Positions 1-7,669 of a DNA stretch of 64,000 nt are shown here, in pieces. Source of the stretch: Verrucomicrobiaceae bacterium. GTDB taxonomy: Bacteria; Verrucomicrobiota; Verrucomicrobiia; Verrucomicrobiales; Verrucomicrobiaceae. The stretch is taken from positions 62,001 through 126,000 of the forward strand of contig CANIBP010000004.1 of assembly GCA_947466075.1 (NCBI GenBank), written 5' to 3'. The notes under the pieces were generated by a model that was given only the letters and a program-made list of their open reading frames with translations, did no database searches and had not been told where the DNA came from. The translations under genes and the position numbers were made by a program. How positions within the stretch are numbered: the stretch's first letter is position 1; each line of letters starts with the position of its first letter.

Positions 1-393
1 TGCGAAGCGGCGGGCGTTGCCGTCCCGAAAACGCTGACCTTGGATGGTCGCAGTTTCCTCCCGCAAGTGCGCGGCGAGAAGGGCCAGCCGCGCGATTGGA
101 TCTACAGCTACTGGGTGCCGCTGCGCGCATCGCAGACCAAGAATGTCGGCAATCGCGGCGCGGTGGAGCAGGCCTTTGATCAGCACTTCAAGCTCTACAG
201 CACCGGCAAGTTTTTTGACCTCGACCACGACGTGGAGGAGAATTCGCCGCAGCGAGCTGCAGACTTGCAGGGCGAGGCCGCCGCCGCCGCGCGCAAACTC
301 CAATTGGCGCAGGAGCTATTCAAAGACGCCCGGCCCGTGAGCCTGAGTCCGCCGGTTGTGCCCGGTGAAAAGAAGAAAAGGAAGAACAAGTGA
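1..393 (+). CDS. Sulfatase, C-terminal part (5' end outside window)
   Basis: The reading frame is open from base 1 to the TGA at 391-393; the N-terminal catalytic half lies before the window. The visible part has LDGRSFLPQVRG followed by a WIYSYW stretch, which is how many arylsulfatase-type enzymes continue after the catalytic domain. The protein ends in a lysine-rich tail (KKKRKNK), a feature shared with other sulfatases in this window. It would hydrolyse sulfate esters outside the cytoplasm, but substrate and the formylglycine motif cannot be seen. The class is fairly sure; specificity is unknown. Confidence 0.75.
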   Translation, partial: CEAAGVAVPKTLTLDGRSFLPQVRGEKGQPRDWIYSYWVPLRASQTKNVGNRGAVEQAFDQHFKLYSTGKFFDLDHDVEENSPQRAADLQGEAAAAARKLQLAQELFKDARPVSLSPPVVPGEKKKRKNK

Positions 394-412
394 GCGTGAG
401 CTCACGAAGCCC

Positions 413-436
413 TTGATATAAGAAACTTGAGTCTCC
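413..436 (+). promoter_or_regulatory. Candidate promoter/regulatory motif shared with 11363-11386
   Basis: TTGA, then 7 bases, then AACTTGAGTCTCC, ending 30 bp before the alginate lyase start. The same 24-base layout with an identical 13-mer occurs 26 bp before the sulfatase start at 11413. A 13-base identity at matching positions before two polysaccharide-degradation genes suggests a shared promoter or operator. Which sigma factor or regulator reads it is not known. Confidence 0.4.
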
Positions 437-466
437 AACGTTAGCCTCTCACTTTAACCACTTCCC

Positions 467-1240
467 ATGAAAACCACTGCCTTCGCCGCCACTCTTGGCA
501 TTCTAATCAGTTTCACGGCCAACATCCATGCAGCTGAAGCCTTTGATCTCAGCCACTGGAAGCTCACTTTACCGGTCGGCGAATCAGGCTCCGCTGAAGG
601 TCACCCGATGGAAGTCCAGGCGGCGAAATTGAGCGGTGGATACACGCACGCCGAGTATTTCTACAAGGGCGCAGAGGGCCAACTCGTCTTCTGGTGTCCG
701 GTCACAGGCACTAAGACCGAAAACACGGAGTTCCCGCGCAGCGAACTGCGCGAGGTGATCAATCCGGACGATGACAACGTATGCTGGCCCGCTCCCGGAA
801 CGCACATTCTCCAGGCACGCTGCCGTGTGATCGAGGTGCCCAGTTCGCAGAAGGTGATCATCGGCCAGATCCATGGCTACTCCGGCAAAGCCAAGCCGCT
901 GATCAAACTCCAGTTCTTCAAAGGTCGAGTCGAAGCGCTGGACAAAGAAAACGCATCAAAGGGCAAGGACCTCAAGCTGACCTTCCCAGATGTGGGCATG
1001 GACAAAGATTTCGACTATGAGATCAAGCTGCAAGATGGACTGCTCAGCATCACGATCAATGGCTCCACACAATCCGTGAACGTCTTTGAAAAAGATCCCG
1101 AGTGGGCCAAGCAAACACTCTTCTTCAAAGTCGGAGCCTACACCCAAGACAACGAAGGCCCCGCCACCGAAGGAGCCCGCGTTTCATTCTCCAGCTTCAA
1201 GGTGAGCCACACCGTAGGCACCACGCCGACTAGCAAGTGA
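467..1240 (+). CDS. Polysaccharide lyase family 7 (alginate lyase), secreted
   Basis: The 257-residue protein has a signal peptide (about residues 1-23) followed directly by a PL7 domain. All three family signatures are visible: RSELR (91-95), QIH (134-136) and FFKVGAYTQDN (219-229), which supply the catalytic and substrate-cleft residues of the beta-jelly-roll alginate lyases. Cleavage is by beta-elimination of the mannuronate/guluronate polymer. In characterised PL7 enzymes QIH rather than QVH goes with acceptance of guluronate-containing blocks, so that is the inferred preference. Length is normal for a single-domain PL7 enzyme. The gene stands alone after a sulfatase and has a motif upstream shared with the sulfatase at 11413. 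Family call is strong; substrate preference is inferred. Confidence 0.9.
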   Translation: MKTTAFAATLGILISFTANIHAAEAFDLSHWKLTLPVGESGSAEGHPMEVQAAKLSGGYTHAEYFYKGAEGQLVFWCPVTGTKTENTEFPRSELREVINPDDDNVCWPAPGTHILQARCRVIEVPSSQKVIIGQIHGYSGKAKPLIKLQFFKGRVEALDKENASKGKDLKLTFPDVGMDKDFDYEIKLQDGLLSITINGSTQSVNVFEKDPEWAKQTLFFKVGAYTQDNEGPATEGARVSFSSFKVSHTVGTTPTSK

Positions 1241-1320
1241 TGCTGTACTGCTGAAAGAGGTCGATTCATGATGCACCGCTGAGACTGAGAGCGCGCAGAG
1301 GATTGATTCAGCGGTGTTTC

Positions 1321-1488
1321 TCAGCGTTCTCCAAAACTTGTCGGCGATAAGGCCAAGGTGAACCTCTTTGAACTCACCGAGATAGGCAACCCCTTGTAAG
1401 CCGGGATCAGCGCCTCGGCATGGCCACGACCGAAGGCACCGAGTCCGTGAATAAAAAGAAGAAGAATAAAAAAGAGAAGGCAGAATAG
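1321..1488 (+). pseudogene. Possible decayed sulfatase C-terminal remnant
   Basis: Between two genes lies a stretch with coding character but no open frame. One frame reads KVNLFELTEIGNPL before a stop, resembling the ELYDL-x-DP-x-E segment near sulfatase C-termini. Another frame then reads MATTEGTESVNKKKKNKKEKAE to a stop at 1486-1488 (given here only as a lysine-rich tail), like the basic tails of neighbouring sulfatases. I infer a relic joined across frames. The remaining intergenic bases (1241-1320) show nothing recognisable. Confidence 0.3.
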
Positions 1489-1495
1489 GCACTTT

Positions 1496-2371
1496 ATGAA
1501 ACGACTCCTTCTTCTCCCTGCGCTCATTCTCGCCAACTGCACGAACCAACCCGGAAGCACTCCGGGTAGTTTGCCGCCGAGTTCGTGGGGCATGCCGCAG
1601 ATCATCAATGTGTCGGCTTATGATCCGAAGGAGCGGCAACGTGAAGGTCGTGGTTTCTCGGAGCATGATGTGTCTGCCCTGCGAGCGAATGGAGCTAGTG
1701 CGTTGATTGCGCGTGCTGGCAAAGGGGGGAATCTGGATGAGAAGTGCGCGAGCTTTCTGGCCTCGGCGGATCGGGCGGGCATGTTGCCTGGCGTGTACTA
1801 TCGTGTGCAGCGGCATGTTGATGCCGTGGCGCAGGCGGATCAGTTAGTGAATCGAGCGCTGGCATTGGCGCGCGGTCGCGCTTGGAATGCGCCGTCGTTG
1901 CTGCTGTGCGGTGATTTTGATGGTGATCTGACGCTTTCGGCGATTTTGCGTTTCATGGATCGTGTGGAATCACGCACGGGCATCGTTCCCGTCGCGTATC
2001 TGGAGAATAGCACTCAACTCAAGCAGACACTCAGCAATGCCGATGCGGCAACGAAGGCCAAACTGCGTCGCATGCCGTATTGGTTGGCTTTGTATTCGCA
2101 TGATAGCGGCGCGGGGCCAGTCTATCCAGCGCCAGGAAATCCACGTGGGTTGGTGAGTCAATACAGCGTCTGGTCAAATTGGACGATGTGGCAATACGGC
2201 GGTGTGGATTGGCAACATGGTCGCTCACGACCGAAGGTTTATAACCACGGGTCGTATCGCTTCAGTCCCTACTTCGGCAATCTCGACCGCCCCACTGAGC
2301 GGAATGTCTTCAATGGCTCACAGGCAGGCTTGCAGACGTTCTGGCAACAACATGGCCTGCCGCTTCGTTGA
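1496..2371 (+). CDS. GH25-like lysozyme (muramidase-fold) exported protein
   Basis: The 291-residue protein begins with a hydrophobic export signal (MKRLLLLPALILANC; the cysteine at 15 could be lipidated although Asn at -1 is atypical). The body follows the glycoside hydrolase family 25 pattern: an early strand INVSAYD, a YYRVQRHVDA segment like the YH-F-R of GH25 proteins, an internal CGDFDGD segment, PYWLALYSHDS, and TMWQYGGVDW near the end, where GH25 lysozymes have the WQY signature. It may act on peptidoglycan or another amino-sugar polymer. The canonical early DVS/D-F acidic pair is altered, so activity is uncertain. The downstream gene starts 10 bp after its stop, suggesting co-transcription. 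Confidence 0.6.
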   Translation: MKRLLLLPALILANCTNQPGSTPGSLPPSSWGMPQIINVSAYDPKERQREGRGFSEHDVSALRANGASALIARAGKGGNLDEKCASFLASADRAGMLPGVYYRVQRHVDAVAQADQLVNRALALARGRAWNAPSLLLCGDFDGDLTLSAILRFMDRVESRTGIVPVAYLENSTQLKQTLSNADAATKAKLRRMPYWLALYSHDSGAGPVYPAPGNPRGLVSQYSVWSNWTMWQYGGVDWQHGRSRPKVYNHGSYRFSPYFGNLDRPTERNVFNGSQAGLQTFWQQHGLPLR

Positions 2372-2381
2372 GAAGCGGTAT

Positions 2382-3347
2382 ATGAAATCGACAGCGGCGC
2401 TCACACTCCTTTTAATATCGGCCTCGTTTGCTGCCGATGTGCCCAAACTCGCTGGAACCTCGGGCAAAGTAGGCACGGATGAGCAGCCGAAGCTTGTGCA
2501 TCGGCTAGAGATCACGAAGCCGGGTGTGTATGAGAACTTCCGCGTCGATGCGCAGGGCAAAGGCGGCAACATCGTCAAAATCACCGCAGACGATGTCACT
2601 TTGAGGAACTGCGAGATCTTTAATAGCACGGGAAATGGTGTCGGCGTGTTTGGCACGCGTGTGGTGATCGAGAACTGCCGCATTCATCATCTGTTGAATG
2701 GCACCTTTGAAAAACAGGATGACGCTCATGGCATCACTGGCCACTGGGGCGATGTCATCATTCGGAATTGCGACATTTCACATGTTTCAGGCGACTGCAT
2801 TCAGTTTGATCCAGATCGTGCTTCGCGTGGCAGTGTTGCCATCGAGCACTGTCATCTTTGGGCGGGTCCGCTCACTGAGGATGCACCTGGATTCAAAGCG
2901 GGACAGAATCCAGGTGAGAACACTTTTGATTCCAAGACGAAGCCTGATGGTGAGCGTTGCAAGCTCATCATTCGCCACTGTTACATGCATGGTTGGAATC
3001 AACCGAGTCAGATCACGACTCGCGCCGCGCTCAATTTGAAGGAGCACATTGATGCGGAGATCACAAACTGTGTCTTCGAGGACAACGAGGTCGCGATCCG
3101 AGCACGAGGGCCGGGTGGACGCGGCAATGCGCATGTAACCATCAAGGATTGCACGATCTATAACACGCAAGTTGGGGTAAGAGCAGAAGACAAGATCGAA
3201 CAACTCAATATCAGCGGCATGGGTTGGGGTCCGGGTGTGAAGTCACGCATTGAGCGACACAACGGCAAGGAGCTTCCAGGCTTCGAAAATACGGGTGAGC
3301 ACGATGCAGTGCCCATCAGCGAGCTTATCACGAAACCAGCACCGTGA
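2382..3347 (+). CDS. Secreted right-handed parallel beta-helix protein
   Basis: The 321-residue product starts at the ATG at 2382, chosen because it is followed by a good signal peptide (MKSTAALTLLLISASFA); longer in-frame starts lie inside the previous gene. The body is a run of short strand repeats of the type VTLRNCEIFNS, VVIENCRIHH, VIIRNCDISH, AIEHCHLW, LIIRHCYMHG and VTIKDCTIYN, with stacked Asn-Cys positions typical of pectate-lyase-like right-handed beta-helices (NosD/PbH1 type). Such folds bind or cleave polysaccharides; no specific lyase or hydrolase family is recognised. It follows the GH25-like gene by 10 bp and converges on the LysR gene with only 6 bp between stops. Confidence 0.7.
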   Translation: MKSTAALTLLLISASFAADVPKLAGTSGKVGTDEQPKLVHRLEITKPGVYENFRVDAQGKGGNIVKITADDVTLRNCEIFNSTGNGVGVFGTRVVIENCRIHHLLNGTFEKQDDAHGITGHWGDVIIRNCDISHVSGDCIQFDPDRASRGSVAIEHCHLWAGPLTEDAPGFKAGQNPGENTFDSKTKPDGERCKLIIRHCYMHGWNQPSQITTRAALNLKEHIDAEITNCVFEDNEVAIRARGPGGRGNAHVTIKDCTIYNTQVGVRAEDKIEQLNISGMGWGPGVKSRIERHNGKELPGFENTGEHDAVPISELITKPAP

Positions 3348-3353
3348 TTTCGG

Positions 3354-4250
3354 TCACGCCGTCATTTCAGCGGCCACTTGCTTCAGCGCATCTACCAAGG
3401 CACGCGTCGAAGTCGAGGCGCGGCCTTTTTGCCAGAGGACAATAAAGTCCCAAGTGGCTTTCGCGTCGTTGATCGGCACAAAGGTCACACCAAGATGTGA
3501 TGACTTGAGAAAGTACTCAGGCAGTAGTGTCACCGCAGACTCTGACACAACCTCGGAGAGAACATTCGTGATGCCGTCCACGATCAAGGCAAAGCGTGGC
3601 TTGAAGCCTGCCGTTTTGCATAGCGCGGTCATCCAGCGATTGCGGCCGGGGACCTGATCTTCGTCCACGCCGATGAAGTCGCGCCCCTTGAGATCTTTGA
3701 GTGCGATGTTCTTTTTAGTGGCCAACGGATCACTGTTGGAAACAGCCACACAGACGCGCAACGAACGCAGTTTGGCACTGTGAAACTCTTTGGCAGCGAC
3801 GACGCCTTCTTGTCCGATGAGAGCGATGTCGAGTTCGCCTGCGGTTAAGCCATCGATCTGCTCGCGTGGTGACATGTCATGCAGTTTGAGCTTCAAATCA
3901 GGCTGCGTTTTGCGAAGTCGAGCCAATGCGGGCGTGAGAACCGATTGCGCTGCCGAGGCAAGATAGCCAATGCGTAGCTCGCTGCGTTCACCGCGTGCCT
4001 GACGTCGCAGCTCTGCCATCGCACTGTCGTAGTTCTCGACGAGTGGCATCATGGACTTCACCAAGGCATGGCCGAGGCCGGTGGGCTTCACTCCGCTTGA
4101 TTCTCGCTCCAGCAGCTTGCCACCGATCTCATTTTCCAAGGCTTGCATCTGCCGACTCAGCGCCGGCTGCGTGATGCGCAATCTCACGGCGGCACGGTTC
4201 ACACTGCCTTCTTCAATGACGGTGAGTAGGGCTCGGATGCGATCGATCAT
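3354..4250 (-). CDS. LysR-type transcriptional regulator
   Basis: The 298-residue protein has the LysR winged helix at the N-terminus (about 1-60, with GSVNRAAVRLRITQPALSRQM) and a two-lobed substrate-binding domain (about 90-290; LRIGYLASAAQSVL opens lobe 1). Length is standard for the family. It is divergent from a four-gene cluster starting at 4337, and a perfect 7-bp-arm palindrome with LysR T-N11-A geometry (4260-4280) lies 10 bp before its start codon. By the usual logic of divergent LysR genes it would control that cluster and itself. The inducer is not evident. Confidence 0.92.
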   Translation of the reverse strand: MIDRIRALLTVIEEGSVNRAAVRLRITQPALSRQMQALENEIGGKLLERESSGVKPTGLGHALVKSMMPLVENYDSAMAELRRQARGERSELRIGYLASAAQSVLTPALARLRKTQPDLKLKLHDMSPREQIDGLTAGELDIALIGQEGVVAAKEFHSAKLRSLRVCVAVSNSDPLATKKNIALKDLKGRDFIGVDEDQVPGRNRWMTALCKTAGFKPRFALIVDGITNVLSEVVSESAVTLLPEYFLKSSHLGVTFVPINDAKATWDFIVLWQKGRASTSTRALVDALKQVAAEMTA

Positions 4251-4259
4251 GTTTCATAG

Positions 4260-4280
4260 GCTATGCACGAACGGCATAGC
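4260..4280. promoter_or_regulatory. LysR operator-like palindrome
   Basis: GCTATGC, 7 bases, GCATAGC: perfect 7-bp inverted arms containing the T-N11-A pattern recognised by LysR proteins (T4264 and A4276). It sits between the divergent LysR gene (start 4250) and the DUF5069 gene (start 4337), where both promoters must lie. Binding is inferred from position and symmetry. Confidence 0.6.
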
Positions 4281-4336
4281 GGCAACTCGGAACTGGCATT
4301 ACCCGACGAACACAACTGAACGGAGGATGGTGTCGC

Positions 4337-4780
4337 ATGAAAGCACTCAACCTCACCACCCGCCCTCCTCGTAGTCCCCGCGTCCGCCTCGGTGGATACA
4401 CCATTCTACCACGTCTGCTCGACAAAGCCCGCGCCGTCATCGCTGGCACTGCGGGCGACTACAAATACAACAACCCGAACGACGGACACTTCTTCCGCTT
4501 CACGGGCATCACACCCGAAGCCCTCATGGAGCAGGTGAAGACCGGCGCAGGTGATTGGGATATGCTGCTTTGGGTCAGTGCGAATGAGCCGCTCAAGCGT
4601 ACGACACTGGAGATCAGCCAGTGGTCGGATTGGACCGAAACCGTGTCATTCAACGATGTCGAAATGCGCGAGTGGTTCACCGAGCAAATCAAACGCCTTA
4701 ACCCCGCACGCGAAGACCTGCGCGGCACCTTCGACTACCTCGATCCCGATGACTACGTCAGCTTCGGCGGCGTTGCATGA
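4337..4780 (+). CDS. DUF5069 domain protein
   Basis: The 147-residue protein carries the features of DUF5069: an opening PRSPRVRLGGYTILPRLLDK, a central FFRFTGIT segment, and D-W-D-M/L plus aromatic positions in the C-terminal half. A good ribosome binding site (GGAGGA, 4322-4327) is spaced 9 bases before the ATG. Function of the family is not established. It is the first gene of the cluster divergent from LysR and is followed by DsrE-like, PPOX and NTF2-like genes. There is no signal peptide, so it is cytoplasmic. Confidence 0.8.
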   Translation: MKALNLTTRPPRSPRVRLGGYTILPRLLDKARAVIAGTAGDYKYNNPNDGHFFRFTGITPEALMEQVKTGAGDWDMLLWVSANEPLKRTTLEISQWSDWTETVSFNDVEMREWFTEQIKRLNPAREDLRGTFDYLDPDDYVSFGGVA

Positions 4781-4831
4781 TTCAACACCTTTTCCCCGAA
4801 AACCAAAACAAACACAAAACACAACACACCC

Positions 4832-5203
4832 ATGAAAACAGCCATCCTCATCATCAGTGATCCCAAAGCAGGCGAAGAAGCACTCGCACGAGTCTTCAAC
4901 GGTCTCGCCGTTGCCGCTGAAGGCAAACAAGCAGGCGACGAAGTTGAAGTCAGCTTCATCGGCACCGGCACACGCTGGCCTGCGGAGCTCTCCAAGGTCA
5001 CCAGTCCTGTCAACGGCCTCTACAACGCCGTTCGCGATCTCGTCGTCGGTGCCTCATGCGCCTGCGCCGCCGTTTTCGGTGCCACCGAAAGCGTGAAGGC
5101 CTGCGGCATCGAAGAAAAGAAAGACAATGCCCTCAGCGGCACTCCTGGCTTGCTGAGTCTGCGTCGTTACCAGACGGAAGGCTGGCAAATTCTGATCTTC
5201 TAA
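4832..5203 (+). CDS. DsrE/DsrF-like family protein
   Basis: This small 123-residue protein opens with MKTAILIISDPKAGEEALAR, the first strand and loop of DsrE-like domains, and has the later VVGASCACAAVFGATESVKACGI region where DsrE/TusD proteins place their reactive cysteine. The cysteines here (in SCAC and KACG) could act in sulfur transfer, but the family contains many members of unknown role. It lies 51 bp after the DUF5069 gene in the putatively LysR-controlled cluster. Confidence 0.65.
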   Translation: MKTAILIISDPKAGEEALARVFNGLAVAAEGKQAGDEVEVSFIGTGTRWPAELSKVTSPVNGLYNAVRDLVVGASCACAAVFGATESVKACGIEEKKDNALSGTPGLLSLRRYQTEGWQILIF

Positions 5204-5260
5204 GTCAACATCACCGGCCCTGGTGGCACCATGCTGCCAGAGGCAAAACCTCTCAACTTT

Positions 5261-5860
5261 ATGGCACACAAGTTCCTCGACCTCGCCTTCACGCCACGCG
5301 TGCTCGGCGCACAGCAGCGCTACTACGGACGGTCGCAGGTGCTGCCTCCGGCTTTAGGTGATGATCCGCTCGGGCCGGATGAAACGGCCTTCATCGAAGC
5401 ACGCGACAGTTTTTACATGAGCAGTGTGAGCGAAACTGGCTGGCCCTACATGCAGCATCGCGGTGGGCCGGTTGGTTTTTGCAAAGTGACGGGTCCTAAC
5501 GAAATCATGTTCGCCGATTACAAAGGCAATCGACAGATGCTCACCACGGGCAACGTGGCCAGCAATGATCGTGTCTGCCTATTCATGATGGACTATCCGC
5601 ATCGTGAGCGGCTCAAGCTCTTGGGTCATGTCGAGGTGCTGGATGCTCGCAATCATCCTGATCTCGTTCAGCAAATCACCACGCCTGAGTTGGCTAAAAT
5701 CACCGAACGCCTCTTTCGCATTCGCATTGTCTCCTTTGACTGGAACTGTCCAAAATACATCACCCCACGCTTTACCGCTGCTGAAGTGAACGAAGCCGTC
5801 GCTCCACTGAAAGCCCGCATTGCTGAACTCGAAACTCAACTCAAACTGCAAGCACCATGA
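5261..5860 (+). CDS. Pyridoxamine 5'-phosphate oxidase (PPOX) family protein
   Basis: Starting at ATG 5261 gives 199 residues beginning [14 protein letters not shown], which matches the usual start of this PPOX subgroup; an ATG at 5231 would add 10 residues of no recognisable character. A split-barrel FMN-binding domain is indicated by [26 protein letters not shown], by the FADYKGNRQ strand, and by the terminal [14 protein letters not shown] short coiled-coil-like helix closes the protein. It probably binds a flavin or similar cofactor; the substrate is not the vitamin B6 intermediate of true PdxH as far as can be seen. The next gene overlaps by 4 bp (ATGA), so the two are translationally coupled. 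Confidence 0.75.
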   Translation: MAHKFLDLAFTPRVLGAQQRYYGRSQVLPPALGDDPLGPDETAFIEARDSFYMSSVSETGWPYMQHRGGPVGFCKVTGPNEIMFADYKGNRQMLTTGNVASNDRVCLFMMDYPHRERLKLLGHVEVLDARNHPDLVQQITTPELAKITERLFRIRIVSFDWNCPKYITPRFTAAEVNEAVAPLKARIAELETQLKLQAP

Positions 5861-6282
5861 ACCCACGCCCGCCTCTGCCTCCATTCACTGAAGAAACCGC
5901 CGCAAAGAAGGTACAAGCTGCCGAAGACGCATGGAACAGCCGCGATCCTGCACGTGTAGCAATGGCCTACACCGAGGACACTGAGTGGCGTAATCGCGAT
6001 GAGTTTCTCAATGGCCGCGAGGAGGTGAAAGCATTCCTTACGCGCAAGTGGTCAAAGGAGACCGACTACCGCTTGAAGAAGACACTCTGGGCCTTCACCG
6101 GCAATCGCATTGCCGTGCGCTTCGAGTACGAATGGCATGACGAAGCGGGCCAATGGTGGCGCAGTCATGGTAACGAGAACTGGGAGTTCGATGAGAACGG
6201 TTACATGACGCGCCGCTTTGCCAGCATCAATGATCAGAAGATCACCGAGGCTGAGCGCAAGTTTCGCTGGGAGCGTGCCTGA
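5857..6282 (+). CDS. NTF2-like protein (DUF1348 type)
   Basis: The 141-residue protein has the NTF2-like pattern of this subgroup: an opening helix with [17 protein letters not shown], then [19 protein letters not shown] and a long aromatic sheet ending in [11 protein letters not shown]. SnoaL/NTF2-like barrels bind small molecules and are often enzymes of unknown substrate. The start overlaps the PPOX stop (ATGA), so this is the last gene of the cluster next to LysR. Cytoplasmic; no signal peptide. Confidence 0.75.
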   Translation: MNPRPPLPPFTEETAAKKVQAAEDAWNSRDPARVAMAYTEDTEWRNRDEFLNGREEVKAFLTRKWSKETDYRLKKTLWAFTGNRIAVRFEYEWHDEAGQWWRSHGNENWEFDENGYMTRRFASINDQKITEAERKFRWERA

Positions 6283-6349
6283 GAAGGCGGCGAATCTCAT
6301 CGCTTGGGTTTGAGGCGTGGTCTTGATTCCTAACGCGTGAAGCGACATC

Positions 6350-6919
6350 ATGCGCGCCATGATTCGTTTTCTCATTCCCAGTGTCTTTAGGCGGCCACCC
6401 GTATCCACTGGCGTGACTCCGGCGCCGCGCACGTTGCCGCCGGACTCCGACGGCTCGCTCACGAGCATGGCCAAAGGTGTAAATGATGTGCTGAACTACT
6501 ACATTCAAGTCACGGACACGAAGGCCAGCATCTTTATTGCGGGTAGCGTGGCCGCGGCGTCGTTTCTGCTGATGAAGTTCCCGGATGGGCTGGGCGCACG
6601 CGTCCTCTATTCGGCATCAGCGACCAGCCTCGGTGTGGCACTCGTTCTAGCTACGCTCGTTGTGCTGCCACGACTTCCTGCCCGTAGCGGCATCGGCAGT
6701 GTTTTCTGGGGTGACATCGCAGGCTGCTCAGGTCCTTGCGAATATCGAGATCGCTTCGGTTCGACGGCATCAGGTGGGCTGCTGGACGAGGAATACTGTG
6801 TCCTCAATTTCTACACGGCGCGCATTCTCGAAAAGAAGATCCGCATCCTGCGAGTTTCCATTCTTTGTTTCCTCACTGGGGTGCTCACCGCGCTTCCGCA
6901 TCATCTATTGAACGCCTAA
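6350..6919 (+). CDS. PycTM-like (Pycsar effector-type) membrane protein, orphan
   Basis: The 189-residue protein looks like the Pycsar effector transmembrane domain (PycTM/DUF5706). An amphipathic helix ending VTDTKASIFIAG leads into a first pair of membrane helices (about 60-107), a loop carrying GSVFWGDIAGC, then NFYTARILEKKIRILR and a last helix near the C-terminus. In Pycsar immunity such proteins sense cyclic CMP/UMP and disrupt the membrane. No nucleotide cyclase gene lies beside it, so it is either a stand-alone relative with a housekeeping role or part of a split system. The next gene starts 13 bp downstream. Start could also be the ATG at 6359. Confidence 0.55.
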   Translation: MRAMIRFLIPSVFRRPPVSTGVTPAPRTLPPDSDGSLTSMAKGVNDVLNYYIQVTDTKASIFIAGSVAAASFLLMKFPDGLGARVLYSASATSLGVALVLATLVVLPRLPARSGIGSVFWGDIAGCSGPCEYRDRFGSTASGGLLDEEYCVLNFYTARILEKKIRILRVSILCFLTGVLTALPHHLLNA

Positions 6920-6932
6920 TCACCTTCTCGTC

Positions 6933-7607
6933 ATGTCCACCGTCACACGTCTCTATCTCATCCGTCACGGAGCCACCGTCCTCACCGCTGAAGACCGCTT
7001 TGCCGGTGCCACGAACGTCGCGCTTTCCGATGAAGGCCGCAGGCAGGCCAACGCTTTGGCTGCACGGCTCAAGTCGGTCAAACTGAGCGCGATTTACGCT
7101 TCACCCATGGACCGAACCATGGAGACGGCCTCCATTTTAGCTGCTCCGCATCAGCTTCAGATTCAACCACGTGATGGATTGCGCGAAATCTCGCATGGGC
7201 GATGGGAAGGCATGACGAGAGCTGAAGTGCTCGCGTCATATCCAGATGAAGTCGCTGCCTGGGACGAAGATCCCTACACCTTCGCTCCCGCCGGAGGCGA
7301 ATCCGGCCTTGCCGTGACCGCACGTGCTCTGCCGCCACTCATGGACATCTACGCGGCCCATCGCGGTGAGCATGTGGCCATCGTCTCCCATAAAGCGACG
7401 ATTCGATTGGTGATCAGTTCGATGCTTGGTTTTGATCCACGTCGCTATCGGGACAACCTCGATCAGTTACCTTGTGCTCTGAACATCGTGGACGTGCGTG
7501 GTCCCACCTGCTTTCGACTGACACTCTTCAACGACACTTCGCATTACATCCTCAACGAAAGCGAGGTGCCACCCGTGCCACAGAAGCGCCTGTCGGGTCA
7601 TTGGTAA
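6933..7607 (+). CDS. Histidine phosphatase family protein (phosphoglycerate mutase-like)
   Basis: The 224-residue protein has the RHG triad at residues 11-13 with catalytic His12, a second basic site in YASPMDRTMETA, the acid-loop region GLREISHGRWEGM, and the second catalytic His in VAIVSHKATIR. This is the classic layout of cobalamin phosphatase/phosphoglycerate-mutase-like enzymes. The substrate is a phosphomonoester that cannot be named from sequence. It follows the PycTM-like gene by 13 bp. Confidence 0.88.
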   Translation: MSTVTRLYLIRHGATVLTAEDRFAGATNVALSDEGRRQANALAARLKSVKLSAIYASPMDRTMETASILAAPHQLQIQPRDGLREISHGRWEGMTRAEVLASYPDEVAAWDEDPYTFAPAGGESGLAVTARALPPLMDIYAAHRGEHVAIVSHKATIRLVISSMLGFDPRRYRDNLDQLPCALNIVDVRGPTCFRLTLFNDTSHYILNESEVPPVPQKRLSGHW

Positions 7608-7669
7608 AAAATAGCGGCTTACAATCATGTCCAAGATATCGTCGGCGATAACTGTAGCTACTAACCACC

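Noticed and set aside
3340..3362. Terminator between the convergent beta-helix and LysR genes
   Set aside because: Only a 5-bp stem (CGTGA/TCACG) is present and there is no T-run on either strand.
6350..7607. Complete Pycsar defence system
   Set aside because: The effector-like protein is present but there is no nucleotide cyclase; the neighbour is a histidine phosphatase.
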